Assembly: GCF_013373865.1 (NCBI RefSeq)
Contig: NC_050470.1
Location: 24,148,856-24,212,855, forward strand
Length of the DNA stretch: 64,000 bases
Origin: Monomorium pharaonis
Lineage: Eukaryota; Arthropoda; Insecta; Hymenoptera; Formicidae
Reading direction: 5' to 3'
The position numbers and the translations under genes were made by a program. The notes beneath the pieces were generated by a model. That model did no database searches and was not told the origin of the DNA. It saw only the letters and a list, made by a program, of their open reading frames with translations. Below are positions 1-12,852 of the stretch, piece by piece; position 1 is the stretch's first letter; each line of letters opens with the position of its first letter.

Positions 1-1478
1 CGTCGCGTGGAACGATCTTTCTGCGCTCGCGGGTTCGGCCGTCGAGCCGCAGGAGGTGGTAATTCTGCACCTGGTCCAATAAACATTACTCTCGCGGCCC
101 GTCGAATTCGATCGGCCCGCGTCCTCGTAAAGACGTCCTCGCCGGTTAATTAAGACCTCGCGACACCGCGTAAATTCTCCTGTTTGTGCGATCCTTAATT
201 TCCACCGACCGCGACCAAGCCGACTCGGCGCGGTTAATTTCTACCTCGGGCGAGCTCTTTGTCGTATTTTGTACGTGCTCCCTTGGGCCGGCGACACGCG
301 AAGGAGAGAGAGAGGAACAGAGAAGAAACGATAAGAATCCGAGATACGAAAGCGGATGTCGTCACCTTCGTAAACTACGCGTTTTAACGTTGCCGTTCGC
401 GTAGCACTCTTCATTTCTCGACTTTTGTTACGCTTAATTGTCTCCATTCTTGTGTTCTCCGTGAATACCTTTCTCCAGGAATACGTACCGGTGTAACGGC
501 ACGGCGCGATAAAATCTCTCGCTCGACTTGACACAGGGGCAACCTCGAGAGAGAGAGAAAAAAAAATGTAGATCGCGAGCGAGACCAGGTATCGACTAAA
601 TTGAGATTCTCTTGTTCGCACCTTGCGAGCGGTACGAGATCGTCGATGTTTTACGTGCAATTACGCCTTAAGTATCTCGTTCGCACCTTTCGATTCAATT
701 AGGTGTTCCCGCTCTTTTCTCATTACTATGCGAGAAACAAAGTAAACCGGGGTGCGGAACGGATAATTGATTTCCCTGCGAACACGGCTTTTCGTATACG
801 TAACGTATATGTAACGTGACTTTACATAGAATGAAGTTCATTAGCGTTAATGTCGTGAATACAATAATAACGATTCTATTAAGGAATGTGACCACCACAC
901 CTGACCACAGAAGTGATTCTAGCCAAGCGAAAATAAACCAGAACACAACAAGTTATAACTGGCCGACTACTGAACAATCTGGTTACTAACCAGTTACAGG
1001 CTATATTCAGCTTTGTTTTCCACTCGAGTGTCTGTATATCTTTATCAAAATCGCTACACAGAAAAAAATTAATATCAATTCAACAATCATTATGTAAACG
1101 AGAATATAAAATCTTTAAAAGGTTTGATAATAAATTTCAGCAAAATATTATATTTTTATTTCAATATCACAATCGATCATCCACTATGGAAAGCACAATA
1201 CATGTGACTTTAATAATAAAAGATTCTAATTTTTTATTTGAAGATCGATATTGTTATTTTTTATCTAATACTTCTTCTCAATTCAGTAAAAATTATTAAT
1301 AAATAATAAAAATATATTTTTCTTAATAAAAAAACTATTCTTCACTTAAGCGAGTTATGTTCAAGATTAACAAATTCTTTAAAAGAGATTTTGTATTCTA
1401 GCTTACATAATATGTGTGATAACGATTGCAGATTTAAGATTCTTTTTTTTTTCTTTATAGGCGCCTAATAATTAAAAC
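1..1478. other. Non-coding: CpG-rich patch then AT-rich patch
   Basis: No gene is supported here. Bases 1-945 are CpG-rich with a short GA/A tract near 545-566; the open frames on both strands are Arg/Ser-rich and look accidental. Bases 946-1478 are AT-rich. The only structure in them is a 15-base inverted repeat at 979-993 and a CTACACAGAAAAAAA-like stretch near 1053 that resembles the end of the hAT-like element at 49617; I could not find a matching right end. Confidence 0.6.
979..993. repeat. Short inverted repeat
   Basis: CTGGTT, a 3-base spacer, then AACCAG: a perfect 6-bp stem. Its function is unknown and it may be chance. Confidence 0.5.
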
Positions 1479-1766
1479 GTTCCGATCTTACGACAAAACG
1501 TATAACAATTTATCCATGATCGATCGCCATGGTAGATAATGCCGGTGATAATGCAATTCGCGATTTCGATGAGCTTGCAACACAACTTGGCGCGTAGCCG
1601 TTCCACGTGAAAGATTGCCGCTCGTCGTGCGAGTCCGCCTCGTCGTTAAGCGCGCGCCGTAGTCCAGTCTGAAATTATAGACGAGCCGCGTGTGATACAG
1701 ACATCGGTGCCGTGAAGATTGTCGAGATGAGAAATTTGTAATTGCACGCCGACCGCGAATTGCGCT

Positions 1767-1818
<52 letters not shown>
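1767..1818. repeat. Compound microsatellite (GC)n(GA)20
   Basis: A GC run (1767-1779) passes directly into about 20 perfect GA repeats (to 1818). Length and purity suggest a polymorphic locus. It explains the Leu/Ser run in the antisense frame that crosses it, so that frame should not be taken as a gene. Confidence 0.95.
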
Positions 1819-1821
<3 letters not shown>

Positions 1822-4310
1822 GAATCTCTCTCGCGCCTGCTCCGAGGATGATTAAGCTCCTTGGGAACGCCGCCCAAACGGCGTTTTACGTTATATGTAC
1901 GTGGTATTGTGCACGCGTGCAATTACGGCGCGATAGACATTCGTCATAACGCGAGAATGTTCACGCGTCGAGCTCCGTCTACGCATGATGCATGGCAACC
2001 CCACGAACGGGGAGTATTATTTGTGAGTACGGTATTTAGGGAAGTGACGTTTGAGAAATACGTGAAAGTGAAAACATTTGCGGATGTTATAAGGCAGTTC
2101 AAATATTTTTAAAGGATAACGAATCATTGAGTACTACACTCTGACAGTTACACGCGACAGTCAGCGAGATTAAATCCAATTCCTCTTTCTCTCTCTTTCT
2201 CTCTTTCATGAGAAAGAGAGCCATGGTTGCCGATCTACTTTATCCGCCTCGGAGAGTCACTCCATCCGGACTCAACGTCGAGGATCAAACCGTGCTGAGA
2301 GCGGTGGATGTTGCTGCGGCTGCGAAATACACTCGTACATACGCTCGTACGTGGCTATGCGAAGCTAGGGGGGCCCCCGGAGGAAAGAGTTCGTACACGA
2401 AGATAAACATCGAATCCGACCATGTCGCCAAACAGAGCGCGCGCATCTTCGTCTCGGCACGTCCGTCAATCACCCTACGGATCCGACGACAAACATGCAA
2501 CGCAAGAAGCTGTCGTCCTCTCCATCGTCCCGTCCGCCCGCTCGGGATCCTCTCGCAGCTCTTCTCGTCCCACGCCACCACACGTACAAACAGAAGATTA
2601 CGAGGAAACCCTCTCGGAATACATTCCCGGCCGAGGATACGGCCGCTTCTTCTTCAAAACCCATCTGTTTCGGGCCACTGCGCGCGTGGCGCGATCACGG
2701 GACGACCGGATTAAATCGCGCGGACGTGTACAAAACATAAAAATTATGCCCCCCCCCCTTCTCTCTCTCCTTTTCCGTGCCGAGTGCAGAGATCAACGAC
2801 CTATCATTCCGCTGTCGCCGTGATAAATATTTCATTCCTAAGCTGTATTCTGCAAGTGGTAGAATTAATATCCGGTGATAATCAAAACGAATACGCTGAA
2901 AAATTGTACGTAAAATCAAAATAATAGTAGAATATTAATTAGTAGAATGCATCGTGAATAATATCGAAATGATATTCTATACGTTAACAAATATAAAGAT
3001 TGTTGCAAGATTGTATTTCATATATAATGAACCATATTATAAATCAAATCAACCGTAAGATTTAATCCTTAAGTCGGAAATTTATACGACCGTGAGACGG
3101 AACGAGGAGAATAATGGAGTCCGGTTAGAAGAGGGATCGTGGGCCACTGTCTCTCGAAGTTTCCGTTGCCTCGATAATTCATTCCGGCGACAAAAAGCGG
3201 ATGAAAATGCGGTTTCGCAAATGGAGAAATCGGGTTTGTCCTCCCGCGAGTGTTGCTATCCTGTTAAAAAGAGCGATTCTAAAAATGCAACCCTAAACTC
3301 GTTCTGAATGTTGATTCAAAACGAATGACAATGTATATTATAATGTGCAGTAAATACAAGTAAATGCATCAACGTCACGTAGATATTTCGATGTTAAATG
3401 TAAGTACGTTCTGTAATTTTAATTTCATCATCGATTTCATTTTTAATGTTATTAATTTTATTTGTTTTATGTATCCAATATAAATTTTTACACTTAGCGC
3501 AAACATCTAGCTCGATTCGTCAATCCTCATTATTGATTTTATATCTTGTAAACCTAGACTATTCATTTTCTATCTAATCATTGAAACATCCTAATAAAAG
3601 TATATAAATTCAACAAAACTTCCATTCTATATCTAATATCAAATAATCTGTACAAATATTTGATAAATATATGAATATATAATCCTAACCATGTCACAAA
3701 GATACAGTTGACAGTATCGAAACCTCCAAAAAGAGGCCGCGACATCTGTCCACCTCCTGCCAGCAGGCTCCTCGGAACAGTGTCACCTTATTAATATCTC
3801 CCCCTTTTTTTCGAAGGACCCTTCGATCGCACAAGCGCCTTTATTCGGTCCCAGCATCGAGCCCTCGCGCGCAGCGTCGGAATCTCTCGGATTGGCGTTC
3901 GATCGTGGATGCTTTGCGATATGACCGGCGCGCGACCGATAAAAAGTACGAGGAATGCACGGGCCTGAGCGGCTTCGGGGGTCCGATCGTCAAAGGGGTA
4001 AAACGTCACCCTTCCAAAACTGGTCGGAGAACAACACCGACCACTGTATCGAGTATTGACTCGATCGGCAAGCAGCTGCCGCTTCTTTGTGCGGCGCGCG
4101 TCAGAGCGCGGCTCACTTCGGATCGCGGACCTAGATCAGCGCGCGTCGCTCGACCGCGATCTAATCTATGCAAAAGTTATGTGTTCGAGCACGGTCCGAG
4201 ACATGATGGATCGCGGGATGAATTTCGCAATGTACATCCTCGTGATCCATCGTTATCAGCCGACTGCCTTCGCAGGACTCACGCGTCATAACGTACAATG
4301 TCTTACAGGT
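1819..4310. other. Non-coding mixed sequence
   Basis: 1819-2830 is CpG-rich, with several overlapping open frames on both strands that are shadows of each other, and a C10 tract at 2749-2758. 2830-3720 is AT-rich apart from a GC patch at 3080-3310. 3720-4310 is CpG-rich again. I see no splice-flanked frame, RNA gene or transposon end here. Confidence 0.6.
2199..2220. repeat. Perfect hairpin in a CT/GA tract
   Basis: CTCTCTTTC, a 4-base loop, then GAAAGAGAG: a perfect 9-bp stem at the junction of a pyrimidine tract and a purine tract. It probably arose from the low-complexity sequence. Confidence 0.8.
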
Positions 4311-4539
4311 TGGTCAAAAATTTATATTCATATTCTATGTATACATATGTATAGTTTTCGCAAACAAATAAATCTATTCTTTGTTAAATCTGGGTCATAT
4401 GGCTTTAAATCGTATCAATATCATCGACATCACATCGTGAACATTTTTTGGTTCCAACAATGATCTAGTAGGAAACGGGAAATTTAAAGACAAATAGAAA
4501 ATTATGAGAAGTTATTCGATGCAAGTTTATCTTTTACTA

Positions 4540-4662
4540 CAAAAAGTTTATTCCAATTTGAGATACTATGCCTCAGTATCAATTACACTATGTTATGTAT
4601 TGGTATGCAATCTAGTATATTAAGATACAGGACCTCTATCAAACTGGAATTAACTTTTTTCA
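4540..4662. mobile_element. Small inverted-repeat element (MITE-like)
   Basis: The left arm (about 4540-4562) and right arm (about 4638-4661) are inverted copies over roughly 22 bp, sharing AAAAAGTT, ATTCCA and TTTGA with two or three mismatches. The about 75-bp interior is AT-rich and contains a second small inverted repeat (GATACT...AGTATC). It sits in an AT island inside CpG-rich DNA. No target-site duplication is obvious, so the ends are approximate. It could be an old non-autonomous DNA transposon or a chance hairpin; the arm length favours the former. Confidence 0.5.
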
Positions 4663-6078
4663 ACAATCTTATTACATTGTAAGACGTCTCGCATAAGATG
4701 CTAACATTGGCATAGAATCGCTATCCTATTCCATCAACGTCCGCCAATTTAAGCAGATTTTTGCGAGCCTTGTATCGCGACAGAAACACAGAGACCCCGA
4801 CAACACCTAATTAGACGACAGCTCGTAGGCCGGTCATTCTTAGCGCCTACCGACCGCCCTGTATCTCGTTCTTCTTCGGCTCGAGAAGTGGGCCGAGAGC
4901 TCGGCGTAGGCTTAAGGAGACTCCGTGTCCTTTCCTTCTTCGTCGTATATCTCTCGCGCGATAGCAGTCCTTAATAAACGGCGGCGCGGCGTGTGGGTGA
5001 CGGACGAACAGAACGAATGTGGGCTCGTGCAAACAACGCTTTCTTATTACGATCTACGGCATTCCTACACGAACTACCGCATTTAAACAGGTGCATAGAA
5101 TCATCAAGTGGCGAGACGTCGAAACTAAACTTCTCTCTCTCGGTTGGAACGCGAAGGCGTAATGATCGCCTTCTGAAGGAAGACGATCATTATCGATCAC
5201 GCGCCATAAACGGAAACGAGCTGGATTTTATTAATCGAATTATCGGAGCACGCATTCCTCAAATCCTCTTAATACTAGGTCCACTGTAGTAGACATTTTT
5301 GTAATGTATACTCTAGCACGTTAAAATTCTTTAGACTTCCCCTGAGACTGTTTGTTAACGCTCGGATATTTTCTCTGCCTAACACGAACATTCGTCCGTC
5401 CGTTCGTCCGTCGTCGACGCGAACCCACACGAGGGGCGATGTATCGCCAAATATGACACGCGGTTTAAGGCGGCCGAACCCACACTTCACGAGCCCACAC
5501 GTAGTCGCGTTATGGGACGCGCCACGTGCATATGCGTACGTAGCACGTAGGTATGTACGGGGTACCAATCTCTCCTTCTTCATCTTTCTCCTCCATGCCC
5601 CTTTGTCGACTGCTTTCGCGTCCAGCAAAAACAAACTCTACGAGCAGCGCTCACTCGCATGGAGGTGTTAACGATCGACAATTCGTCCGAGCTGACCATT
5701 TCAGACGCATACCGAAGGTAATTTGTCGAACGGATCGCAACTAGGTTTCACCTAGCGCTTCCTTATAAAGCGCGTGTAACATTTCACAATCTCCATTTCT
5801 TTAGACCAATGCATTTCAATGTTAAATTATTTCAACAAAAAAGTTATTTATATATTAACGTTATTATTATGTGTATTAAAACAAAATTATTATAATGAGA
5901 TAAATATTATAATACTGTAGTCTACGCAAAGTTATAAAATTATAATTAAAATATAAATTTAATATTTCAATTGTCATAATTATTCACATCAATTTTGACG
6001 TTACATTTCTTTCAATCTATTTATGATTTGCTGATATTATTTTTTCTTAGTAAAAAAAGAAGAAATAAATCTGTGTTA
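4663..6078. other. Non-coding; short tetranucleotide repeat
   Basis: 4740-5790 is CpG-rich, with a short (CGTC)n-type repeat at 5393-5413. 5790-6078 is AT-rich. No gene, RNA gene or transposon end is seen. Confidence 0.6.
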
Positions 6079-6420
6079 TTAAATACATATACTACAGAAA
6101 TATAAGCATGTCAGTAGGCTGGTGGGCCTTTGCACCGGATGCGGGACTTTATTGCCCACGTTATTCGCCCCCAGAATCAATTCCAGGACCAGATAACTCC
6201 GTCGTGCAATAAATAATCGCGCGCCCGTAGGGATACATTCAAATGCGTCATCAAGATCATCTCGATTTAAAATCCGATCGTATGGCGGCCCCCACGAAGT
6301 CCTGCCCGACATCCGCGAACTAAATTTATCGACAGGCCCGAGCGGTGGCATGTCGACATTGATGGGAGCAGCCTCTATCGCGTTCGCATAATCCTCGCCG
6401 AAGAAAGAAGGTGGTGGTGC
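6079..6420 (-). other. Open frame of coding-like composition, unproven
   Basis: This is part of the longest open frame in the window (188 codons, 6079-6645, minus strand). Its upstream half is low-complexity Ser/Leu/Cys encoded by a GA-rich tract and is certainly not protein. From about 6420 down the translation becomes acidic and proline-rich (for example DYANAIEAAPINVD and DDLDDAFECIP), and a possible acceptor (pyrimidines ending GCGAG) lies just before it. I found no good 5' splice site at the other end and recognise no domain. CpG-rich random DNA in this window gives frames nearly as long, so this is probably chance. Confidence 0.12.
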
Positions 6421-6490
6421 GGGTGAAATAAGAGACGAGACGTATCGCGATAAGGACAGAAAAATACGCGGATGAGAGACGCAAAGATGC

Positions 6491-6540
6491 AAAGAGAGAC
6501 AGAGAGAAAGAAAAAGAGAGAGAGAGAGAAATCGGAAGAG
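6491..6540. repeat. Imperfect purine (GA)n tract
   Basis: About 50 bases almost entirely of A and G, with a pure GA core at 6516-6529. It accounts for the Ser/Leu runs of the antisense frames here. Confidence 0.85.
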
Positions 6541-6699
6541 CAGGACGAGACGACAGCGAAATAGAGACGGAGACACTCCCACACCTCGCGTCGCGATAAG
6601 TCGCATCATGATGACAGTGTCGTCGCTGGTGGTAGTGGAACGCACACGAAGCCCTCATGTCTGGGTAACGACCCAATCCCGACAATCCGCGCACGTACG

Positions 6700-6703
<4 letters not shown>

Positions 6704-6736
<33 letters not shown>
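6704..6736. repeat. Microsatellite (CA)16
   Basis: An uninterrupted CA dinucleotide run, preceded by ACGTACGCACG. The antisense frames read it as alternating Val and Cys. Confidence 0.95.
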
Positions 6737-6738
<2 letters not shown>

Positions 6739-9700
6739 AGACGATCCCACGCAACGAAGGCATCGACGTATAATACGCGTCCCACGTTCGCTCTCGAACG
6801 ATCCACTCTCACCTCCGCTCGTTTCGCGAGAGTGCAATCCGCTGATCGTACGCGCTTCCGAACTTTTCGCGACAGAAGACTGCTTGTTGAATTATTTATA
6901 TTAAAAAAAAAAAAAGTAGAAAAGATGAGATTATGAGATATCATTATATCTGAAAAGATTTGAAGCTTACACGTTTCGTCGCATCTAGAAATGCATACGT
7001 GATAGAAGAGAAATGAATGCAGATAGAATTTATGCTTATTCGATTGTGAGGCAGTAATTACAAGCTGCTTCCGCGCTGATCTCGTCCGGCTTATCTCGTT
7101 TCCTTTCGTCTACCTGTCTATCCGCGTACAAAGCCCGACGAGCACAGTTACGCGGCCGATGAATGTCGGGAGAGAAGCCGGTCTGAAATAGTTCGACCCA
7201 GACTGGGCGTCGTCGACTGTCTCGGTCGAAATGAGCTGCGGGTACCCGTGTGCTTCTCGTTTTTCTTTTTTTTTTTTTTTATTAAATTTCCAGCTTTGCC
7301 GGGCGAACTCTATTGTATTCGATAGAAGTTGATCCATGCGATCATGATGGTCCCACGTATTATGAAACGGCCGCTTTGCCGATTTCTCCATGTATATATA
7401 ATTGGCCAAAAGTATTATGCAATATTATAAATTATGTATAAAATTACCATTAAAATATTGACTAGATTTTATCAAGGCCATTATTTTTCAAATTATATTA
7501 TAATGACAATCACTCAGATAATAAAATATAATTGTTATATTCTTTGAAATTTAATAACGTAGCTTGGATCGAAATCGAAACTGTGAAAGTGCCATTCTCG
7601 TGATCTAAAATTATTTGTTCTAGCATTTATCAAGTATAATAGATAACGACGAATTGTGAAACTCATCTCTTAGCGGTTATCGCGGGTGCATTTTGCCTTT
7701 GCGATTTTAAAATTAAACGATGCCAAATATGAACGCAACAGCTATCTTAATGTCTCAAGCCTCTTTTCAGATATGGACTTAATACCGAAGATCAGACGGT
7801 GACTCATTAACGAATAAAATCAATACTTGAAATACGTTCCTAACAATCTTCGTTATCTTTGAATATTCGACACGATTGGAAATTTTTCAAAAAGAAAAAT
7901 ATAATTATAATGAGTGTCCTCTTGACGCAGCATAAATGCCACTTCAATTTTGATACTTTTCCAATTTATCGAAGCCCTAGAATTAGAATCAGTCTTCATT
8001 AATTAGAACCCTACAAGAAGAATTAAAATCTAGTGCAAAATTTCACTTTAAGGTGAACACACTATTAAGATATCAAGTGCCTTAAAACGTAACGAACTCC
8101 ATCGCGAGAGACCACGCGTGAACGGCTCGCGAGAGCAGCGAAAGAAAGCGAGACGGTTCGGATCAATGAGAGGGAAAGAGAGCCGAGAAGGCAGAGGTGT
8201 AAGAGAGAAGGCGGGCCTTCGATGGCACCAAACTTGGCGTACACAGCTGCCGCTCGGATTTGCCAGCGGATAATTGCGTGGCTTTCCCGCAAATGGCGTA
8301 CCACACGCCCGTGTTGTCGGGCGGTGGTAAAAAATACGAGATGCATAAGTCGGCGCGCGCGAGTGTGACACGCGTGAGCGGAATCTTGCGGTGGCTGGCC
8401 GCCGCCGCCGCCTCGCTTTCGCAAGCGGGCGTCGTTTCGAGAGGTGCGCCAAAGAGTGTCGGAATCCCGTTGCCGATGATTTTCTTCCCCACGAGTCCGT
8501 CCTGCGATCGAGCCCCACATACAGCGATGTTTCGTAAACGTTGGTTCCTCGCTGATGGCCGTCACGATTAAATGTTCGCTCCGAGTGCTACTTGATACAC
8601 ACGATTGAGACATTTAATCATGCCATTTTGGCAGGCGCCACAACGTACTTTCGGCCACGAGATTGCGGAGACGAAAATTGAATACGGTGGAATACGGTAT
8701 TGATTGACAAAGAAAAAAGTGGCAAACTTTCGAAAATGCATTACCAATAGTCCAAATAAGGATTAATTCGCTGATCGTTAAGGTGCACGGCAACGGAAAG
8801 CAGCAAAACAACCAAGAAAAGGTCTTCCTTCATTATACGCGAAAGAAGTAAGACAGTGGGGAAGTACGTTTTCTCGTACGTCCAGTTCTTCCAAATTCAC
8901 AAGAACGCATGGCCCGCGAAGATGACAAAACATACATCATGCTGGCGAACTCGATATAACGTAAAGTCAGCGAGTTGGCGTCAGATTAATCTCGATTTGA
9001 ATGTGATTTTGGCCGGAGCAAGTTCCTTTCGGGCCAAACGCGCAAAAAGCGTGCCGTGCCGATTTAAGGAGAATCCCCTTTTCGTTCGCGAGTCCGGTCG
9101 ATCGGTGCCCGTGAACAAGAGGCGTTCCCGCTCAGACGTCGAAACGTAAAAATATGACCAATTACGCGTTACATATATGGATATATCTCGACATTGGAAA
9201 TTCGCTCGCTCGCTTTTTGCAGGCTCGCTCCTGTGACGGAATTCACGCTACTTTCGCGCCATTATTCTAGGCGATCATAAATTCTCGGTACCACCTTCCC
9301 GAGCAAATATCTGTATTAAGTATTAAAAAGAAAACCGCTCGTTTACACGTAGAATGTTCGATTACATCGAAAAATATGGTTTTTCAGTATCAAATTATAA
9401 AATTGCGTTAATATACCAATCGGACGATGATTGCCACGGCACGTCGAGTTAATCTACAAAAAAAAGATTGCGGCAAATACTGCATAATCGGGTAGAAGTG
9501 TTCGGCGCAGCTGCCTCTCACGCACAATTTATCCACTTGATCGCATTACGGCCTCAAAAGGTATAAACTCATTGAGCGCAACGTCGCGATCCAATCTACA
9601 GGCGGCCCGATTGCGATAGGCTCGTTTAGATATCGGCGGGCCTTAAAGGCCCGGCGTGGCTGTGCGACGATCGGGTGCGCTCGTGTAAATAAATGATTTC

Positions 9701-11530
9701 GTATTAACAATCGGCATTGAATGGTGGCCCGCCCGTATATCAGCTGCATTTGTTGGCGGGGCGCGCCTCCGACGTTCGACGTTGAAAAATGTACCCTGCG
9801 CCCAATCGTCCGGCAATATTTCAATATTAGTTTAGCCATTGTGCACGCGAGACCAGTCCGCGAAGTGGGCGCCGGATGAGCAGCGAGCTTCTTTATTCGC
9901 TCGGAGATAATATTTGCGCGTGATTGGCTCGCTCTTCCCGGTGTGATATTTTCTTTTTTTTTCTCTCTCTCCTTCGCGACCGACTCGAGCGCTTCGTCGA
10001 TTGAGAAGAACTTTGTGTCGTAGTGAAAATATTTGCTGCCCGACTCGGTAAAATCCACCGTTGATACGTAGAAGACATTTCCACGATATACAGCCGAGAG
10101 CTAAAAAATCACAAGTAATAAAAATTACTTTTTGCGCGTGGAGATACGAGGAATGATCTCTTGGTTACTGTGAATTAGAAAAAACGATCTTTCGAATGTA
10201 TAATTTCACATTTCAACTAACGCGATTCTTACGTTCTTAGCAAAATCTAAATATGATTTATGTGGTTTTAATCTGTGAGGAAGATCTCTTTTGTATCAAT
10301 GGTTTAGTAACTTTTTGTTTCGGGACCAGAAAATGAATGATCGACAAGTATGTTCGAGCATCTACAATATGCTGGACGAGTAATATCGCTTTGAGAAATC
10401 GATAATAAATCATGCAAGAGCAGTTAAGCGACGTTCTTTGTGTCATTGGCCGCGTTCGTTCTTCCGTTCAAGGCTCCTCGCGCGAATATTTCCTGCGCAG
10501 ATATGCCCACGCAATTCCCGACCGCGAATCAGAATTGAAAATGTGTTTTCCCTTGTATATTGATTCAGCTGAATCGACATCTAACGCGTCATCACGTCAG
10601 ACGAAAATGATCCTTAATGTATAATTTGCGGCTTCATTTGCATGCGTCAAGGAAAACAATCGCAAGAAAGAATTCGTTTTTTATGATTATCACTTCTTAT
10701 CCTCCGTCGCATCAATTTACAACTTATATCCTATAGTTTGAAATGTGTTTTCGATGATTGTCTTTTAATTTAGATCAACTAACTATTAAGTCAATGTTTA
10801 GAGTATTTCTCTTGAAACGGAAGAAGCGTTGCAAATTCATTTGCATCAAAAGAATTTCGGATCGTGTCAGTTTTGAGCTCACAATTTCCTACAGAGTAGA
10901 AATTTCCTCTTGTACCTCAAACTAAAAATAAAATCCACATCTTGAGCCTTCTCGGATCGCCCGTCTATATTCGGAGGCTGCGTAAAACATAATATTTCCC
11001 TCCAACTTGTAATATGGGCGCACAAACCTCGCGCCAATTGCGGCCTTAATTGGCGCGCTTACCTTACGTTTCCATTTAAATGCTCGACGAGGTCGCGCGG
11101 ACGTTCGCGGCGACCTTAAAGCCCGAGGGCCCACTCTCCTCGTCTCCTATACCGGCTCCCGCCTCCTCGTGACCGGACGAAGAGGGCGACGCGACGCGCG
11201 TCGGCCACGAGGAGCCACGAGCCGTCGCGTGGGACTAAGCGGGTTCTCGACTTCTCTCTCTCCCGCCTGACGAGCGCTCTCACGAGTCGCTCCCAAGAGG
11301 GCCAGCTTCTTCCTCCACCTCCACCTCGACGTTCACCATCACCTCCGGCAGCACACGATCCTCCCTCCTCCTCTCCTTCGCCGGCGGCTCTTTTCTCCTC
11401 GGGCCCTCGCACGCTCTCACGAGAGAGACTCGTCCCGACGTCCGCTCGCATACGCGGACGACCGCGCGTTCTCACGCGCGTGCACAGGGCACGCACACCA
11501 GGGCACGAGTCGACCGCGTGTGCCCACATG

Positions 11531-11532
<2 letters not shown>
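6737..11532. other. Non-coding mixed sequence
   Basis: The patches alternate: CpG-rich 6737-7390 (A13 near 6901-6915 and T15 at 7266-7280), AT-rich 7390-8050, CpG-rich 8050-9300 with (GCC)5 at 8398-8412, mixed 9300-10920 with a small hairpin AAGTAAT...ATTACTT at 10113-10130, and CpG-rich 10920-11532. Open frames occur on both strands but overlap one another, lack splice context and match nothing I recognise. Confidence 0.55.

Positions 11533-11570
<38 letters not shown>
11533..11570. repeat. Microsatellite (GA)19
   Basis: A perfect GA dinucleotide run followed by A6. Confidence 0.95.
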
Positions 11571-11574
<4 letters not shown>

Positions 11575-12592
11575 ACCGTGGCGGGCAACAAACGGAAGAT
11601 GAAAATGTTGATAAAGGATGAGCTCACCGCTCGTCGTAGGAAAACCTGAACCGCATCGCGCTTTATGTCACAAATGTTCCGACACTAAACAGTTTTACCG
11701 TTTAATTTCCTCTGACAAAAAAAAAATGCAATCATTTTAGCAATAATGATACAGCTCTACAAATAAGACGAGCTACAGACGTCACATTACTTCTGCACTT
11801 ATGTTAACTCGACGTAACGCCTGGAAATTTTCTGCGCAAATTATTTCTGCCGGATTTCTGCTCGCTAGAGCCTCGCGCAGGTAAGCGCGATGTAAAATTA
11901 TGATTATCGCGATAGTGATGCGCCTCGCAAAACGAGATTTCCTGCCGCCGCGTCATAATTCATTCGTCTTGGATGCGCGCCAAGTCGCACGTTCGCGGGC
12001 ACGCTTAGGAGGAAAAACGAAGATTAGGCTCTCGGCTACCGCTGCCAAACATCGCGTGCCTCTTGCACTTACGCACGTGCGTGGGTGCCTTTTGGCGCCA
12101 ATAATAACCGAGAATCGTCGCTCTTCTCAGGGTGAAAGCCGTTTTCGTGGCGACGTGACGGAGAGGCTGATGCGTTACCTTCCTAAATGCTCCCTATGAC
12201 GAATTCATTATAAATAGTTCTGCAACTCGCCCTCCCCGAGCTGTGCTCATCGGCACAGTTCGTATGACTTAATATCGTGCGATAGAAAGCGACGCATCAC
12301 GTGAAATTTCTTGAAACGGTTCCATCAATAGATATATTTACCAATCCTCTGAATATCGCTGAAGTCAGACTAATAAGAGAGAGTTGAATGCGTATCGATG
12401 CAAAATAAACGTATTATATTATTGTTTATTTAACAGGCATAAGTACATCTTATTTTGTGCGTGCTAACAATAACTTAAAAAATCAACCTATTAACTTTTA
12501 ATCAATTTATGTAAGTAATAATAATATACTCGTGCAATTTTATATTAAATTTCTATAAAAAGAGGTTTATTATAAAATTTTTTTTAATTCAT

Positions 12593-12616
12593 TATATATA
12601 TATATATATATATATA
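12593..12616. repeat. Microsatellite (TA)12
   Basis: A perfect TA run in an AT-rich patch. Confidence 0.95.
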
Positions 12617-12819
12617 TACAAATTAATATAAAGGTTAAACTAACATTTTTGTAAAATCAACCGAGTTCCTAAATCGTATCACCACACATATTTTATTACA
12701 ATAAATAAATTAATATAAGACTAATAAGTGATAATAATAAAACTAATGATTGACACAAATAAAAATATATTAACTGCAAAAATTAATTCAAGTCAGTTTT
12801 ATTTCGACGTCTTTATCTC

Positions 12820-12851
<32 letters not shown>

Positions 12852-12852
12852 T
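12820..12852. repeat. Microsatellite (ATT)10-11
   Basis: A perfect trinucleotide run. It produces the Tyr run of a short + strand frame that is otherwise AT-rich and not gene-like. Confidence 0.95.

Noticed and set aside
1053..1330. Possible second relative of the hAT-like element (CTACACAGAAAAAAA end)
   Set aside because: Only one end resembles the family, and no inverted right end or target duplication could be found.
8065..8613. 182-codon minus frame with two other overlapping frames on the same strand
   Set aside because: Three phases are open at once over the same CpG-rich stretch, which shows that the lack of stops comes from composition and not coding.
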